From: Sporopachydermia quercuum
Lineage: Eukaryota > Ascomycota > Sporopachydermiomycetes > Sporopachydermiales > Sporopachydermiaceae
Assembly (NCBI GenBank): GCA_001599295.1
Contig: BCGN01000004.1
Span: 744,346-808,345 of the forward strand
DNA: 64,000 nt
Direction of reading: 5' to 3'
Positions 10,155-20,507 of the stretch are shown here, piece by piece; the stretch's first letter is position 1, and every line of letters starts with the position of its first letter. Made by a program: the position numbers and the translations under genes. A model generated the notes under the pieces. It searched no databases. It saw only the letters and a program-made list of their open reading frames with translations, and was not told the origin of the DNA.

Positions 10155-13079
10155 TTATAGGCCAGCTTCTAAAGTGATCAATTGACCATAAACCTCTTTA
10201 GAAATTCTATAAGGATTCATACCAGCGAATACCATGCAGTTTTTAGCAGAACTCCTCAGTTCTTTCAATTGCTCATCAATAGTGGGTGTGGTTCCCTTTT
10301 TGGCTTTTAGTTCTTTGGAGATTTCAAAGAGTGATTTCATCGCCATAAGAAGTACTATTGACGTATTTCTGGTGATACTTTCATCTAAAGCGTTGAATTT
10401 CTTACTGAATGCTCTGATAGTAGCGATAGATTCATCATTAGATTCAGACACATTCAGACCAATAGGAAGAACGCTAGATGCTTTCAAAATGTTCATGCAT
10501 TCGTAAAACTTACGTTCTGAAAACATTGCTAAAGCATCCGTCACATTTAGCAATGTCTTGCAAGTCTCAATTAGTGATGCTCTTCTAACGCTTGAGCCTT
10601 GGGATGGTAAAGTAGATTCATTAGCTAATAGTTGTTTAGCTAATTGAACAGGATTAGCTTGTGCTGCAGAAGCAAACGAAGCATCTGCAATCATAGCGGA
10701 AACAAATACATTATTAACGTTCTTACTGCTGATTTCATCACTAATGGAATAATTGATTAACTCTAATACCATATCATAATCTTTAGATAGTCTGAATAAC
10801 AATATTGCATCAGCAATCCTTCCGTCTTCTTTAGCCTGAACAGCAGCATGTTTAGAAATAGTTTTAATAAACTCCTCTTCATTAGTAATATGGGCAAGCT
10901 TCTTTCGTTTCTCAATCTTTCCAGGAATTTTGACACCGTCACTTTTAAGATCACCTAAAAGTTTAGAGAATTGTCTGGTTTCAAGTATTAATTCACGTAA
11001 TGATGAATGACATATCTTGATCCGCTCTCCATTAGCTGCTTTTATATGTAATTCTTCAGACATCTCATTGTCTTGGTTGAAATCGTTTTCACCAAACTGG
11101 ACGGAACTGGACCAGTCATATTCATTAGGAAGGGTGAATAATAACAGATATTCCACTGCTAATTCGCAGTTGCTGCTTCTAAATACCCTTGTAAATTTAC
11201 CCGCTAGGGAAATAAAATCAATATATGACTTTCCATTATTAAAAAGTAAAAATGAGTTCTTAGATGCCCCGNGAATAAAATCTGACCATCTTAATAGTCC
11301 ATAGTAAGATAATGCTGTAGCAAAATGAACAGCTTGTACTTCATTCTTATTGCTGAACAACGTATCAACACTTTGTTCATACAAACCACATAGTAACAGC
11401 ATTTGTAAATAAATACCTGACTCCATTTTCTGCGATTTTCTTAGATTCAAAACTGCACTCTGAACGTTTTGTAGTGTATATTTTTCATCGAAATGACCTG
11501 AAGACACACCAGAATATAACTCATCTCTACAGAGCATCAAATTGACCCAGATCCAATCCTCAAATGAGTGGAAAATCAAACTATTTGTAGGGAATGGCGT
11601 GACAACGTTACAGCGACCAATGATTTTATAGATAGCAAATTGAAAAGGATCCACTTTTCTGGATTCTGTTTGGTACTCCAAGTTTTGAATAAAATAGCTG
11701 TGAACAGCTTCCAACGTCTTTCCTGACAGCTTTCTGTTGCTTGAATTAACGTATTCATTTAATGATGCAGGGAAGTTGTTATCAATAGTTCTGAATAGAT
11801 ATGCATATTGGTTGACAAACTCATTGGCTTGCTTTAAATAACCTGATCTAACCATATAATACACGATACCCCAAATAGGTAATCCTTGAGAAACAAAAAT
11901 ATTTTCATCCCATTTCTTGTTTTTATCACAGTGTTTAACAGTCAAGAATGATTGAATGGTATTCTCAACGGTAACATTACCCCCTATTTGAGCCTTATAA
12001 CGATTAGACGCCACTGTTTGATTGATATACTCAAAGAACTGCTCCTGTAAGTAATTCAAGCTGCTTGATACAATATGGGAACATAAGTTGATGGATTCAT
12101 AAGTAGGATTAGCATTTGGGTTCCAGTTTTGATATGTTGCAGCAAAAGATCTTCCCGGAGGTCTGAGTGAAGCTGGATCGGTAATATCTACAGCATTACG
12201 AAGAATCTTCCATAGTCTTGCAAACAATGAATAGTCACCATCGAGAGAAACAGCAGTTAGATAAAAGTTTGAAGCGAGAGAACACAATGAATTGTTTTCT
12301 CTATGATTATTCAAATTGATAACCAGTTTTGCATATTCATTGAAATATCTTAGGTCTTCTGTTGATAGTTCTGTATCAGATAAAGGACCTAGAACATGCT
12401 TTCCTAAAGGTGCATTTCCCCATGTGATTTCAGTTTTACTTTTAGCAATAGCTGAAGCAAATCTCTTGGAACTATTTATTCTCCCTGAAGTATCATGCGA
12501 AGAAATGACACCTAGGTTCTCGCAAATCTCCTCAGTTCTTCTCCTCCAACTGAAAAATACATCCATGTTGATAAATGTGTTAAAATCATCAGTGGCAGAC
12601 ATCCACGAGTCTTCAATCGAGCTGAGTATGCTTTGCTTCTTCTTTTCTCTTAAGTATCCATCAACGCCGGCTGTTCTACTTGCATTCTCTTCATATGCTG
12701 CCGAGATAGGAACTTTTTGTCTGCCTGTAGATTTTAATGATTTCACATTTGCTTCGAGTAATTCCAAATCAATTCCAGACTTTGCTAACAAAATATGAGC
12801 TTTTCTATTATCTGCTGAATTTGATTCATCGTCGGTAACTTTCTTTCTTAGTGATGTGCATCTTTTGGTGATTTCTTTCAACCCAAGTTGAATGCTACCG
12901 AGTTCGGTTGATACAGTAGGCAGATTCTTAGAAGCTTCAAGGATTTCGCTCAAATACAAAGAAGGTGAAGAATGGTATTTGGCGTAAGATGCTGNGGTTG
13001 TCTTCTTATCGTTTCCTCCATTTTCTAGCACTACAGACTGCNCTAGATTGGATGAAGTGAAAGGTTTTCTGAAAGACAT
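10155..13079 (-). CDS. NIC96: Nuclear pore scaffold nucleoporin Nic96/Nup93
   Basis: 974 aa (S. cerevisiae 839). Nic96 is the linker nucleoporin of the inner ring of the nuclear pore complex. Its N-terminus binds the Nsp1-Nup57-Nup49 channel complex and its C-terminal alpha-solenoid contacts the Nup188/Nup192 scaffold. Recognisable segments are the predicted helical region around LREKKKQSILSSIEDSW, the Nup93/Nic96 core ENTIQSFLTVKHCDKN followed by GLPIWGIVYYMVRSGYL, and ELAVEYLLLFTLPNEYD. The C-terminus (KNCMVFAGMNPYRISKEVY) is also family-like. Most of the chain is predicted alpha-helical. The start is the first ATG, opening MSFRKPF. Its tail-to-tail partner is only 24 bp away, so the two 3' UTRs must overlap. 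Confidence 0.93.
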   Translation of the reverse strand: MSFRKPFTSSNLXQSVVLENGGNDKKTTXASYAKYHSSPSLYLSEILEASKNLPTVSTELGSIQLGLKEITKRCTSLRKKVTDDESNSADNRKAHILLAKSGIDLELLEANVKSLKSTGRQKVPISAAYEENASRTAGVDGYLREKKKQSILSSIEDSWMSATDDFNTFINMDVFFSWRRRTEEICENLGVISSHDTSGRINSSKRFASAIAKSKTEITWGNAPLGKHVLGPLSDTELSTEDLRYFNEYAKLVINLNNHRENNSLCSLASNFYLTAVSLDGDYSLFARLWKILRNAVDITDPASLRPPGRSFAATYQNWNPNANPTYESINLCSHIVSSSLNYLQEQFFEYINQTVASNRYKAQIGGNVTVENTIQSFLTVKHCDKNKKWDENIFVSQGLPIWGIVYYMVRSGYLKQANEFVNQYAYLFRTIDNNFPASLNEYVNSSNRKLSGKTLEAVHSYFIQNLEYQTESRKVDPFQFAIYKIIGRCNVVTPFPTNSLIFHSFEDWIWVNLMLCRDELYSGVSSGHFDEKYTLQNVQSAVLNLRKSQKMESGIYLQMLLLCGLYEQSVDTLFSNKNEVQAVHFATALSYYGLLRWSDFIXGASKNSFLLFNNGKSYIDFISLAGKFTRVFRSSNCELAVEYLLLFTLPNEYDWSSSVQFGENDFNQDNEMSEELHIKAANGERIKICHSSLRELILETRQFSKLLGDLKSDGVKIPGKIEKRKKLAHITNEEEFIKTISKHAAVQAKEDGRIADAILLFRLSKDYDMVLELINYSISDEISSKNVNNVFVSAMIADASFASAAQANPVQLAKQLLANESTLPSQGSSVRRASLIETCKTLLNVTDALAMFSERKFYECMNILKASSVLPIGLNVSESNDESIATIRAFSKKFNALDESITRNTSIVLLMAMKSLFEISKELKAKKGTTPTIDEQLKELRSSAKNCMVFAGMNPYRISKEVYGQLITLEAGL

Positions 13080-13967
13080 TGCAGCGTGTCTATTGTAATT
13101 GACTCTTTAATCAAATAGTACTTCTGATCAAAGGTTCAATTGACTTCATTCAAACTGCCATTCAGAGGAGCCCACTTGCTTTTGATTTTCAGCGATTACT
13201 TACAAAACACCAACATAACAATCTGAAAGAAAGCTCTTGCATTTTGTACAGACAATTACGAATGATTGATGGTATGTCTACATTGATCAAATTACTGATC
13301 TGTGTGTTCATGATAAATAAACACAGTAGAAAGCATAAAAAAAGAATGGAGGGCTACTGGAGCCGGGTAATAGTAAGCAACAAATTATACCTGTTATGAG
13401 ACATTTTAATGAAACATGACATACCTGATTTGGGACACATGTCGGAGTTAGAAACTTATTGATAACAGTTGATCGATGTCTTTCAATCATAGATCTGATG
13501 AAGAATATTTAGTTTTTTAGTTGCTTATAAAGTCAAAGATAGTATATGTGAGCTGTAGCCTGTTGTATGTTATTAGGTATTCATTTTATTATAGCGTTTG
13601 AGTTGTTAGTCTTTATTCTGTAGTTCGTAGATAGAAACAGTGATAGATACTGTAATAGATTTGAAAAATTACTTTCACCAATTAAAGATGAACGGACAAA
13701 TGTAGTCTTACTAGTAATGCCTACATACTCAATTGAATAAACTGAGTGAAAGAACATTTATAGATTCTGGTAATTCGGTTGTCCGTCAATCGTTCACTTG
13801 TTAGTTCAATTGCTCTACAGATCTGCCGCCCTAATAAATAGAAATAAGTATCAGTTAATTGAATAGCTAGTAAGAAACAAAAAAATAGGAAAAAGGAACA
13901 ATAAAAAGAATACCAAAGCTGAGTTGTTGAATATTGGTAAACAGAAATGATGACAAGGTGAGTGAAA
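13080..13967. other. Intergenic region NIC96/SEC4
   Basis: Promoter of minus-strand NIC96 plus 3' flank of minus-strand SEC4. Short minus-strand frames at 13308-13490 and 13721-14056 have no recognisable content. Nothing else seen. Confidence 0.6.
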
Positions 13968-14591
13968 TTAGCAACAACCTGACTTTGTTGTGTTGCTTTG
14001 TCCTTCAATATTGACAGCCCCATTATCTTTATTCTCAACAAGGTTGTCAGCAGCAACCTTTTCTTGAATCAACTTAGCAAGTTCAAAAAAGATCGAGTCA
14101 ACGTTTTCATTCGTCTTTGCTGATGCTTCAATGAATGGCATTCCCAATTCATCAGCCAATTCTTTTCCTTGTTCATAATTGATGACTCTTCCATTGCTGT
14201 CATCACACTTATTACCGACTAACATAATTTGAGCGTCATCACTAGCATGGGCCTTCACAGTACTGTACCAGTTTCGAACATTGGCAAACGATTTGTCTTC
14301 AGTAATATCATAAACGATAATGATACCCATAGCTCCACGATAATAAGCTGTGGTGATAGTACGGAATCGTTCTTGACCAGCGGTATCCCAAACTTGTAAT
14401 TTGATCTTCTTACCATTCACATCAATATTACGAATCTTGAAATCAATACCAATTGTTGTGATAAATGAAGGATTGAATCTATCTTCAATGAAACGTAATA
14501 ATAAACAGGACTTTCCAACTCCAGAATCCCCTACAAGCAATAGCTTCATGATCATGTCATATGATCTAACTTGTGAACGTGAAGCAGACAT
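13968..14591 (-). CDS. SEC4: Rab GTPase Sec4 (Rab8 family)
   Basis: 207 aa, the usual Rab length. Sec4 sits on secretory vesicles and, when bound to GTP, recruits the exocyst for fusion at the bud. The P-loop GDSGVGKS is at residues 21-28, the effector region [10 protein letters not shown] at 43-52, WDTAGQE at 68-74, NKCD for guanine binding near 127-130, and SAK near 158. The C-terminus ends in -GCC, the double-geranylgeranylated Rab tail. The stretches [20 protein letters not shown] and [18 protein letters not shown] are closer to Sec4/Rab8 than to Ypt1. The frame is uninterrupted with no intron, and the start is the first ATG. Confidence 0.96.
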   Translation of the reverse strand: MSASRSQVRSYDMIMKLLLVGDSGVGKSCLLLRFIEDRFNPSFITTIGIDFKIRNIDVNGKKIKLQVWDTAGQERFRTITTAYYRGAMGIIIVYDITEDKSFANVRNWYSTVKAHASDDAQIMLVGNKCDDSNGRVINYEQGKELADELGMPFIEASAKTNENVDSIFFELAKLIQEKVAADNLVENKDNGAVNIEGQSNTTKSGCC

Positions 14592-15255
14592 CTTTCTATT
14601 AATTTCTTGTTTCTATTCTTTCTAGCTTCCAGGCCTGTTGCAAAACTTCTTGTATCTAACTATCTCACAAATTATTAAACTGATCTTGGCTCACCAATGA
14701 TTGATACCTACTTGCTGCTTCCTCCTAGTAATATCTTTCCTTTGTCCGTATTCCTTATTTGTATTGATGTAGAAGCGTAATTCGTTATTAAATCACTTGT
14801 GACAAAGAAAGCTCCTAATAGTTCAAATCAGTTTGTTATATTCAATAATCCAATCACAATTCAATCTATGAAATTATAATTTCGATTGATGTCTTGTAAT
14901 TCTAAGCCTTCCTTTTGGTGTGTTGACGTTCAGTTAATGTAGTGAAATGCGTGTATTTCCGAATTATCAATTTGTAATGCGAAAATGGGTAGCTTGCCTT
15001 CCGCGAAGTGAGATGGCTTGTTCGTTAGGAGAACTCAACGGCGAACAGTTGGTTGAGAAACGAGACGACCTCTAACGTCAATATGCAGTTTCATATCAAA
15101 GAGATTATGCTTTATTTTTTATTTTCCAATGGTATCTGTCGATCGTTCACCGTTAATATTCATTCAATTCAACTAACAAAAAGACTCCTCTATTACTTTT
15201 CGTTTTAATCTCTCTAGTATAATGATTAGGTGATCTAATAAAACAACCATACAAA

Positions 15256-15281
15256 AATCGTGACATTCAAATGTCACGATT
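15256..15281. repeat. Perfect 12-bp inverted repeat (palindrome)
   Basis: Left arm AATCGTGACATT (15256-15267), 2-nt spacer CA, right arm AATGTCACGATT (15270-15281). The arms are perfect reverse complements. It lies about 665 bp upstream of the SEC4 ATG and 765 bp upstream of the NAR1 ATG. It could bind a dimeric factor or fold as a hairpin in RNA. Confidence 0.9.
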
Positions 15282-15624
15282 ATACTACACCCCCTGACAA
15301 TGTTGCTAAAAGAAGATAAGGTATTATTATTATAGTTCCCCTTCCTCAATTCCTACCTAAGTGAAAAGGAGAACCGCTCCCATTAGACATCATACCTTTA
15401 CAAAAGTTCAAAGAAATAAACATTATCAGCCTACATANTTAATACCCATTTCCTAGGGGACACATCCTTATTCATCTCTTTCAAACAATCAATGCCCCGT
15501 CTTTCCATACTAGTTCTCTGTATCAACGAAAATCCCTAATACTTTCTATAATACCAAACTAGGCAATTTTATCCTTTCGTGTCATGTGATCTCAAACGAC
15601 TAATTCAAGAAAAATTTCCGATAA

Positions 15625-15659
15625 CAAAAAGAAAAAGAAAAAGAAAAAAAGAAAAAAAG
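15625..15659 (+). repeat. A/G-only purine tract
   Basis: About 35 nt of nothing but A and G, built from AAAAAG-like units, in the promoter side of NAR1. Such tracts commonly disfavour nucleosomes in yeast promoters; the function here is inferred. Confidence 0.7.
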
Positions 15660-16044
15660 CCAGTAAGGTTAAAGAGTTAAATCTTACTAAGCATGAAGGA
15701 AGTTTAGAAGGCGATGAGTGCTCTTTTATCATTTGATAAACTCTTGTAACCTCAAAGATTATCGTTACCTTATGTTGACGACTTTTGTTTCATTTTCTTA
15801 CTTGGTAGTGCATCTGTGATTGAATACTTTAGTTGGACATAAGTAAGCAGGGAGAGTTGTGGTGAATAGCTTGAGTTTAGAGGCTGATGATTCAGTATAG
15901 TATCTTTGCATCAAACAGAAAGATCCAGCTGAGAAGCCTTGTAGAGAATTGTCATTTTCATAGGGAGAAAGAAGAAGAAGAGAGATTCAGGGTTAGTGAC
16001 TAATGAAAATCCGAGTAAGCTGGTGATAAACTTGCTATAAAAAA

Positions 16045-17538
16045 ATGAGTGCTTTACTGTCAGCTGATGACTTGAATGATTTCATCTCACCGGGTGTAGC
16101 GTGTATTAATCCTGTGGAGATAAATCGAGCGAAAGCAAAAAAAGATCAAGAACACGAAATACGAACCGAAAATGGAGTAGTTTATGAAGTAACAAAAGAT
16201 GGAGAAGATACCACTGCTACGGCTTTAACGGCTGCGCAAATCTCTCTAGCAGATTGTTTGGCTTGTAGCGGTTGTATCACATCGGCTGAGTCTGTGTTAG
16301 TTTCACTGCAGTCTCATACAAAATTAATGGATGAAATAAAATCAAGAAGCAATGGTAAAGTATTTGTTGTTTCAGTTTCATACCAAACCAGATCTTCTCT
16401 GGCGGCAGCATTCAATTTAGGCATTGCAGAAGTTGACGCAAAATTGAAAACTCTGCTGAAAGATATGCTAGGTATAAATCATGTGGTGGGTTTAGGATTA
16501 GGAAGAGAAGTGTCCTTACAATACAGTACAGAAGAAATACTACAGGCTTTTAATTCTCAAATGATAAACAGTTCGGATAAGAAGACTCCTCTGATTGGTG
16601 CCAGTTGTCCTGGCTGGGTTTGTTATGTAGAAAAGACTCATCCTAATATTATTCCTTACTTGAGCACAGTCAAATCCCCTCAGCAGATAACTGGAACTAT
16701 ACTGAAAGAAGTGCTTTCTTCTCGATACAATGTTAGCAAAAAGGATGTTTACCATGTGACTATTATGCCTTGCTTTGATAAGAAGCTTGAGGCTAGTAGA
16801 CCTGAATATGATAATGAGGTAGATATTGTGATAACNACAAAGGAACTACTTCGGTTGTTGATTGATGAATCCATGCCAGAATTTCCTACAATACCTAGCA
16901 ACGTGCCGTTGAATTTGGACAGTTTGTATGAAGAAATGTGCGGGGGGTTAGAAATGTTTCATTCTTCTTTTGTTATTCCTACTGAAGGTCCTTTAACATC
17001 TTCTGGTGGGTATCTAATTGATGCTATCGCAACTATTCAAGCGTTACATCCGGGATCTACAGTTCAATATAACGAGGGGAAGAATCCTGATATCGGAGAG
17101 TATGTTCTGGTGAGCAAAGACGGGGAACAAATAGTAAAAGCCGGTTATGTCTATGGATTCAGAAATATTCAAAATCTGGTTAGAAAGTTTAAACCAAAGA
17201 AATCTTCTCGAGAAAGACTGAGGGCTCGACAAGGAATGACGAACACCACCACGAATCCCCTTGAGTATAACTTCATTGAAGTGATGGCTTGTCCGGGTGG
17301 CTGTTTAAATGGTGGAGGACAGATTGGAGCTCCCGATAGTATCAATTCTCAGAGTTGGAAAATGCTAGTCGAGGAAAAATACAATCAGATACAACGCATA
17401 ATTAGTGCCAAGAATAAGAATTCAGCTACCCCTGTGAATCTTGCTGGTATTGATGAAAGGCATTTAGTCCTCGCTCACTATTCAGCTGTTGAGAACACAT
17501 TGGCTGATATGAATGCAGCTTTGGGAGCCAAATGGTAG
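16045..17538 (+). CDS. NAR1: Cytosolic Fe-S cluster assembly factor Nar1
   Basis: 497 aa (S. cerevisiae 491). Nar1 is the hydrogenase-like protein of the CIA pathway. It passes 4Fe-4S clusters from the Nbp35-Cfd1 scaffold to the CIA targeting complex. N-terminal cluster ligands are visible as Cys20 (SPGVACINP) and Cys71/74/77 (CLACSGC). The C-terminal hydrogenase-like cluster ligands are Cys188 (SCPGWVCY), Cys243 (MPCFDKK), and Cys416/420 (CPGGCLNGGGQ). The N-terminus MSALLSADDLNDFISPG is the family start, which fixes the ATG. All expected cysteines are present, so the protein should be functional. Clients of this pathway include Fe-S enzymes such as those of CHL1 and EXO5 in this window. Confidence 0.96.
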   Translation: MSALLSADDLNDFISPGVACINPVEINRAKAKKDQEHEIRTENGVVYEVTKDGEDTTATALTAAQISLADCLACSGCITSAESVLVSLQSHTKLMDEIKSRSNGKVFVVSVSYQTRSSLAAAFNLGIAEVDAKLKTLLKDMLGINHVVGLGLGREVSLQYSTEEILQAFNSQMINSSDKKTPLIGASCPGWVCYVEKTHPNIIPYLSTVKSPQQITGTILKEVLSSRYNVSKKDVYHVTIMPCFDKKLEASRPEYDNEVDIVIXTKELLRLLIDESMPEFPTIPSNVPLNLDSLYEEMCGGLEMFHSSFVIPTEGPLTSSGGYLIDAIATIQALHPGSTVQYNEGKNPDIGEYVLVSKDGEQIVKAGYVYGFRNIQNLVRKFKPKKSSRERLRARQGMTNTTTNPLEYNFIEVMACPGGCLNGGGQIGAPDSINSQSWKMLVEEKYNQIQRIISAKNKNSATPVNLAGIDERHLVLAHYSAVENTLADMNAALGAKW

Positions 17539-18127
17539 ATATATGCCACTATGTATTATACTTCATGTTAACTGTAGTGTTCCTAAGAATTTTCTGCATG
17601 AGTATTCAGTTAACTGACAACAAAGACAACAATAATCTTAATAATCTTAATAGTAGATTGATTGCATAATGCTAGGTATACGGTTCGGATATAAAAGTTT
17701 AGTTACAAATACCTAGGAATAAATTTTATAATGATTCAGAACAACATTTTCATTAAATGAATATTTCGTTTTCTTGTAAAACTATTATGTAACCATGTAG
17801 ATTATTTAGGACTCTTCGTCTCAAGTTCAATTGAGATCAAATCATATAATGCTAGTCAAATCATGTAAAATCGAACATTCATCCAATTCTAAGAGCCATA
17901 TCTTGTGAGATTCCTGCTCGATCATGTGCCGAAACTCCATTTCCATACACATCCAATATTGTCAAACTTATATATTACTAAGTACTCATACTAACTATTT
18001 TATTTCATCTTTTTCAACGAAACTAGGCACTCTCTAACATTGTTTAATATCTATCAGAGATCATCACAGGTCGTACTACAGAAAGAAATGTACAAAAGCC
18101 TCGGANCACATGATATCCTCATAGTTT

Positions 18128-18154
18128 TGTACCGGGGAGCTTTGCGCCGGTACA
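18128..18154. repeat. GC-rich perfect stem-loop
   Basis: Arms TGTACCGG (18128-18135) and CCGGTACA (18147-18154) are exact reverse complements around an 11-nt loop. This is notably GC-rich for this DNA. It could be a dimeric activator site or an RNA hairpin. Confidence 0.85.
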
Positions 18155-18170
18155 GGAACATTCTCAAAGC

Positions 18171-18190
18171 GTGACAGAACGTCACTTTTT
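18171..18190 (+). repeat. Short stem-loop followed by T5
   Basis: Arms GTGAC (18171-18175) and GTCAC (18181-18185) with a 5-nt loop, directly followed by five T. It starts 16 nt after the larger stem-loop. The layout could suit a small RNA 3' end, but no Pol III boxes are seen. Confidence 0.6.
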
Positions 18191-18309
18191 AACCCCTTCA
18201 TCTTCCTGTGAGATCCCGTTGTAAATTCAATGATACGGCCGTGATAAACAAAAAAGATAATTAATTATATATTATTATTTTCATCATTGACGAATAAACC
18301 AAACCAACC

Positions 18310-18317
18310 TATATAAG
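18310..18317 (+). promoter_or_regulatory. TATA-like element before small ORF
   Basis: TATATAAG, 144 bp before the possible small ORF at 18461. About 110-150 bp further upstream are a heat-shock-element-like GAAcaTTC (18156-18163) and a CCCCT stress element (18193-18197). The combination resembles a stress-inducible promoter; this is inferred from motifs only. Confidence 0.35.
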
Positions 18318-18460
18318 AAGATATTACACTATCTGCACTGAACATTTCACGATTTTTCATATTGCTTTGATACCCGTTGTTCATTACTCTCTCATTACTC
18401 TCTCTGATATACTGAGTACGGATCATACAGATACTCATTATGATTCAGTTTAATCCGTGA

Positions 18461-18613
18461 ATGCAGCCCATTCTGACAATTCCTAATGGGGATCTATCGG
18501 GACTCGACCTACTGCGCCACATTCCATTTTCGGAAAATAGCTTCCTCGAGGGGCTACTCACCCGGAATAAAGATGAAGCAGAAGGGGTTTATACAGATAT
18601 TATTACAGGTTAG
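18461..18613 (+). CDS. Possible small protein, unknown (50 codons)
   Basis: I do not recognise this ORF. It encodes 50 aa starting MQPILTIPNGDLSGLDLL and ending EGVYTDIITG. It is clearly more GC-rich than its surroundings, and it uses codons (CTG, CTC, CGG, GGG) that neighbouring genes use sparingly. A 6-codon upstream ORF (18440-18460) ends exactly at the base before its ATG, an arrangement that could allow reinitiation control. A possible donor GTTAGT at 18609 and acceptor TTTTGCAG ending at 19033 would extend it to about 77 aa (stop at 19117-19119), but this splice is speculative. Coding status is uncertain; a regulatory RNA is the alternative. Confidence 0.28.
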   Translation: MQPILTIPNGDLSGLDLLRHIPFSENSFLEGLLTRNKDEAEGVYTDIITG

Positions 18614-20507
18614 TGTGGTAGAAATACTTAAGGATAAATAGATGAGTCACTGGGAAGAAGGGACAGAGCCCAAATTGAAGACTCTCAACGGTTTTAGCCA
18701 GCCAGGGGTAACTGGAATTTCTCCTTAATGAGATATGGGAAACATGGAATTGAAGAAAAAACTCGGTACTGATTTAAATAGAGTCGATTTAGAATTCGGA
18801 TGTTAAACATGGTAGAGCATAATTGACAAATTCTTCCTTGTTGTCAATAGATGACAGATAGACAGCGGTTAATTAGTTAATGAAACAAGATATTAATCAA
18901 GGTCCATAGAAAACAGAAGTCTCAAAAATAATATGATCTAGCCATTTCAACAGTTAATAAATTCAATCATCTCTTAATAATATAATTAAATATACTGGTA
19001 GTTTTAGCTTCTTGATTATTAATTGTTTTGCAGGCTTTCTTGACTCAACAATTGTCAATTTTTCTGTTCATCATATTCTTATACCGAGCTCATATTTCAT
19101 GCATGTGTGCATGGGGTAAGACGTGCATTAAAGATAAGCTGAGAGTTTGCATCAACTTCATTGTATGAACAGTCAAAAGAATGATGTTTTACGTGCCTGA
19201 CACTATAAGGAGAAGCAATATTTGGAATTATTTGTTTTTGTAGATTTCTCTTTAATTTTCATAAGTATTCCACTGAATCAACTTCCTCCCTTCACCAATC
19301 GGATCAACTGACTGTATGTATGAATGCATTAAGATGCATAGAAATTAATTCTTGCATATGACATCTACGTAATGAAGATTCGAATTACTAAGCTCATATA
19401 TCAAAAGGAATATAGAGAAGGTATTTCTAGTTTGACTCATTGTTATCAGAATGGGAGAGTATTAGATTCAATGGAATTCGATTGAAAAATCTAGCTTCCT
19501 GTAGGTTGCTCAGATCGGTTGGAAATACACACATATCTTATGCTGTTATCCCTACAGTCAGGAGTAAACTGTGTTCCTAGATACTATGCATAAATAAAAA
19601 TAGAGAAAGTGAACATGTTTTCGTTTTAAAATAAAGAAGGAACAAGAATATAATATAAAAAATTCAAAAATAAAATGAATCCATCCGAAAAGTTACCGAA
19701 TCTCATTTTCTGNAATTCCCACTTCATCTATCTAGCATTAAGACTTACTCATCTAGATCGATCTACAGATCCATCAATCCATCCCCTCTCGTCTCTTCTC
19801 GTGACTCCCCTAGAAGGTGTGCGCATGTTATCTGCGCTATCTCCCCCTTTGAATCAATGAACAAGGCCAGTTCAGGGTATACATCCAAACTAATAACACT
19901 TCAATATCTAGTCCAGTTTGAACAAAAATCNTATCATTGAAGTTTTCTTTTTCTTTTTCTTTTTTGCATAGTTCGTGGTTGTTTTCTAAAAAATTATATA
20001 GGCCACTCTTTCAATTCAAGCTTGGAAGTTTGAAATTCTATTCTTTAACTTCCGGTTTGGTATACCGAAATAGAACTTCTTAATAGGGATTACGTATAAC
20101 CTTAATTTATTTCAAGCTTTCACAGATTTTTCTTCTCACATTTTCATAAATTTTATCATTGCTTGCTGTTTTTTCTTTGTTCTTCTCCCTTTTCTTGTTA
20201 TTCAATAAATAATGGAAGGTAGACGCTGAGAAATAAGAATCATAGTTAGTTGACTGTTAAGGGAGGAAGTTCTGATATTTGGTAATCTATATTGTATTTG
20301 CTTGCTTTTCTTTTGGTGGGAGATTTTGACAGTTCAGTTCAAGTAGCTTNCCTTGGTAGTTATAGATTACATCATTATTTCAATATCAAGAACGTGAATC
20401 AAGTTGATCCTGATTATATTCAAATAAAAACCAATTGATCTCTATCTAGCTTGTAATTTAATAAGTTTGAAAGTATCTGAAATTCTCTGGGCGACATATT
20501 AGTTAAA

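Larger units (their letters stand above)
14592..16044. other. Divergent promoter region SEC4/NAR1
   Basis: 1.45 kb between head-to-head SEC4 and NAR1. It holds a perfect 12-bp-arm palindrome at 15256-15281 (separate entry), an AGGGG stress-element-like site near 15456, and a long purine tract at about 15625-15659. Short ORFs in a somewhat GC-richer patch (14950-15110) are not convincing genes. Confidence 0.6.
17539..20507. other. 3-kb spacer NAR1/ZWF1
   Basis: One of the longest gene-poor stretches in the window. It holds two adjacent perfect stem-loops (18128-18154 and 18171-18185), stress-type promoter motifs, a small GC-rich ORF (18461-18613) and a pyrimidine tract (about 19943-19966) before ZWF1. 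A 61-codon plus-strand frame at 19675-19860 is not convincing. The rest is AT-rich without recognisable content. Confidence 0.6.

Noticed and set aside
13721-14056. 111-codon minus-strand frame overlapping the SEC4 3' end
   Set aside because: It is a shifted frame of SEC4 followed by AT-rich 3' flank; no independent evidence.
14950-15110. GC-richer patch upstream of SEC4 with 19-32-codon frames on both strands
   Set aside because: The frames are too short and occur on both strands equally, as expected for a leader or promoter.
17988-18030. TACTAAC followed by a pyrimidine tract and AG after NAR1, resembling an intron 3' end
   Set aside because: No donor or coding exon on either side could be found; NAR1 is already complete at 17538.
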